A stretch of 64,000 nucleotides of DNA, from assembly GCF_032401055.1 (NCBI RefSeq), contig NZ_CP135529.1, positions 3,284,501 through 3,348,500 on the forward strand, read 5' to 3'. Below the pieces are notes generated by a model. That model ran no database searches, was not told where the DNA came from, and was given only the letters and a program-made list of their open reading frames with translations. The translations under genes were made by a program, and so were the position numbers. How positions within the stretch are numbered: the first letter of the stretch is position 1; each line of letters opens with the position of its first letter. The DNA comes from Tardiphaga sp. 709 (lineage in GTDB: Bacteria; Pseudomonadota; Alphaproteobacteria; Rhizobiales; Xanthobacteraceae). Shown piece after piece: positions 63,941 through 64,000 of this stretch.

Positions 63941-64000
63941 ATGGGGATGAACATGTCAGGCTTCCCCGCTCCCCCACTCAGAGTGTTTGAGAACGACGAA

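Noticed and set aside
1-64000. tRNA, rRNA, insertion sequences, prophage or integrase genes
   Set aside because: None recognized on either strand: no cloverleaf with CCA end, no transposase or integrase motifs, no flanking target-site duplications.

Overview
The window is a 64-kb stretch of high-GC chromosome. Gene families, codon style and dispersed palindromic repeats suggest an alphaproteobacterium of the Bradyrhizobium / Rhodopseudomonas / Afipia group (Nitrobacteraceae). This placement is inference: there is no rRNA, tRNA or other definitive marker. I see no CRISPR array, insertion sequence or prophage. Almost all the sequence is ordinary chromosomal genes in short operons.

Layout. 1-4421 (minus): a peptide ABC operon dppA-B-C-D, cut by the left edge. 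4741-9015 (plus): a ZnuD-like TonB-dependent receptor followed by exbB-exbD-tonB. 9056-10378 (minus): a lone UgpB-like binding protein, divergent from a three-gene signalling operon (10694-15281: membrane histidine kinase, receiver-kinase hybrid, OmpR-type regulator). 15476-18988: an ECF sigma factor, then a CIO/bd-type quinol oxidase operon cydA-cydB plus a 49-residue DUF2474 subunit gene. 19149-20874: an L,D-transpeptidase and a lone AapJ-like amino-acid-binding protein. 20930-26128: two acyl-CoA dehydrogenases, a CMD-family protein, a VOC protein and an MFS carrier. 26342-31796: a RegA/ActR-type regulator, MmcB-like DNA repair protein, von Willebrand A protein, metallo-beta-lactamase hydrolase, small membrane proteins, a fatty-acid desaturase and a DUF1236 protein. 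31929-38491 (minus): a PAS hybrid kinase, PHB-depolymerase-like esterase, MXKDX-repeat protein and a chromate module (rhodanese-ChrB fusion plus ChrA). 38636-46762: an MFS exporter, soluble transhydrogenase SthA, a cupin gene broken by an in-frame TAG, an OmpA-family protein, HtpX and a luciferase-like monooxygenase. 46888-51387: an SGNH-like exported protein, a cupin, an SDR and a chemoreceptor.

The most interesting locus is 51433-63095. A LapG-like periplasmic cysteine protease is divergent from a 1653-residue secreted protein with a FecR-like N-terminal domain, cadherin/CSPG-like repeats, a C-type-lectin domain with EPN and WND sugar/calcium motifs, and a type-I-secretion C-terminus. Its own ABC exporter and HlyD-type adaptor follow, then a CHASE2-class III nucleotide cyclase in the same orientation. 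The outer-membrane TolC partner and any LapD-type c-di-GMP receptor are absent from the window. I read this as a type-I-secreted lectin adhesin whose release or production may be tied to a cyclic-nucleotide signal; that function is inference.

Several families of palindromic dispersed repeats lie in intergenic gaps (2613, 22118, 24766, 28684, 46783 and 63745). The last 0.9 kb has no convincing protein gene but contains a block with strong RNA hairpin potential (63252-63364).
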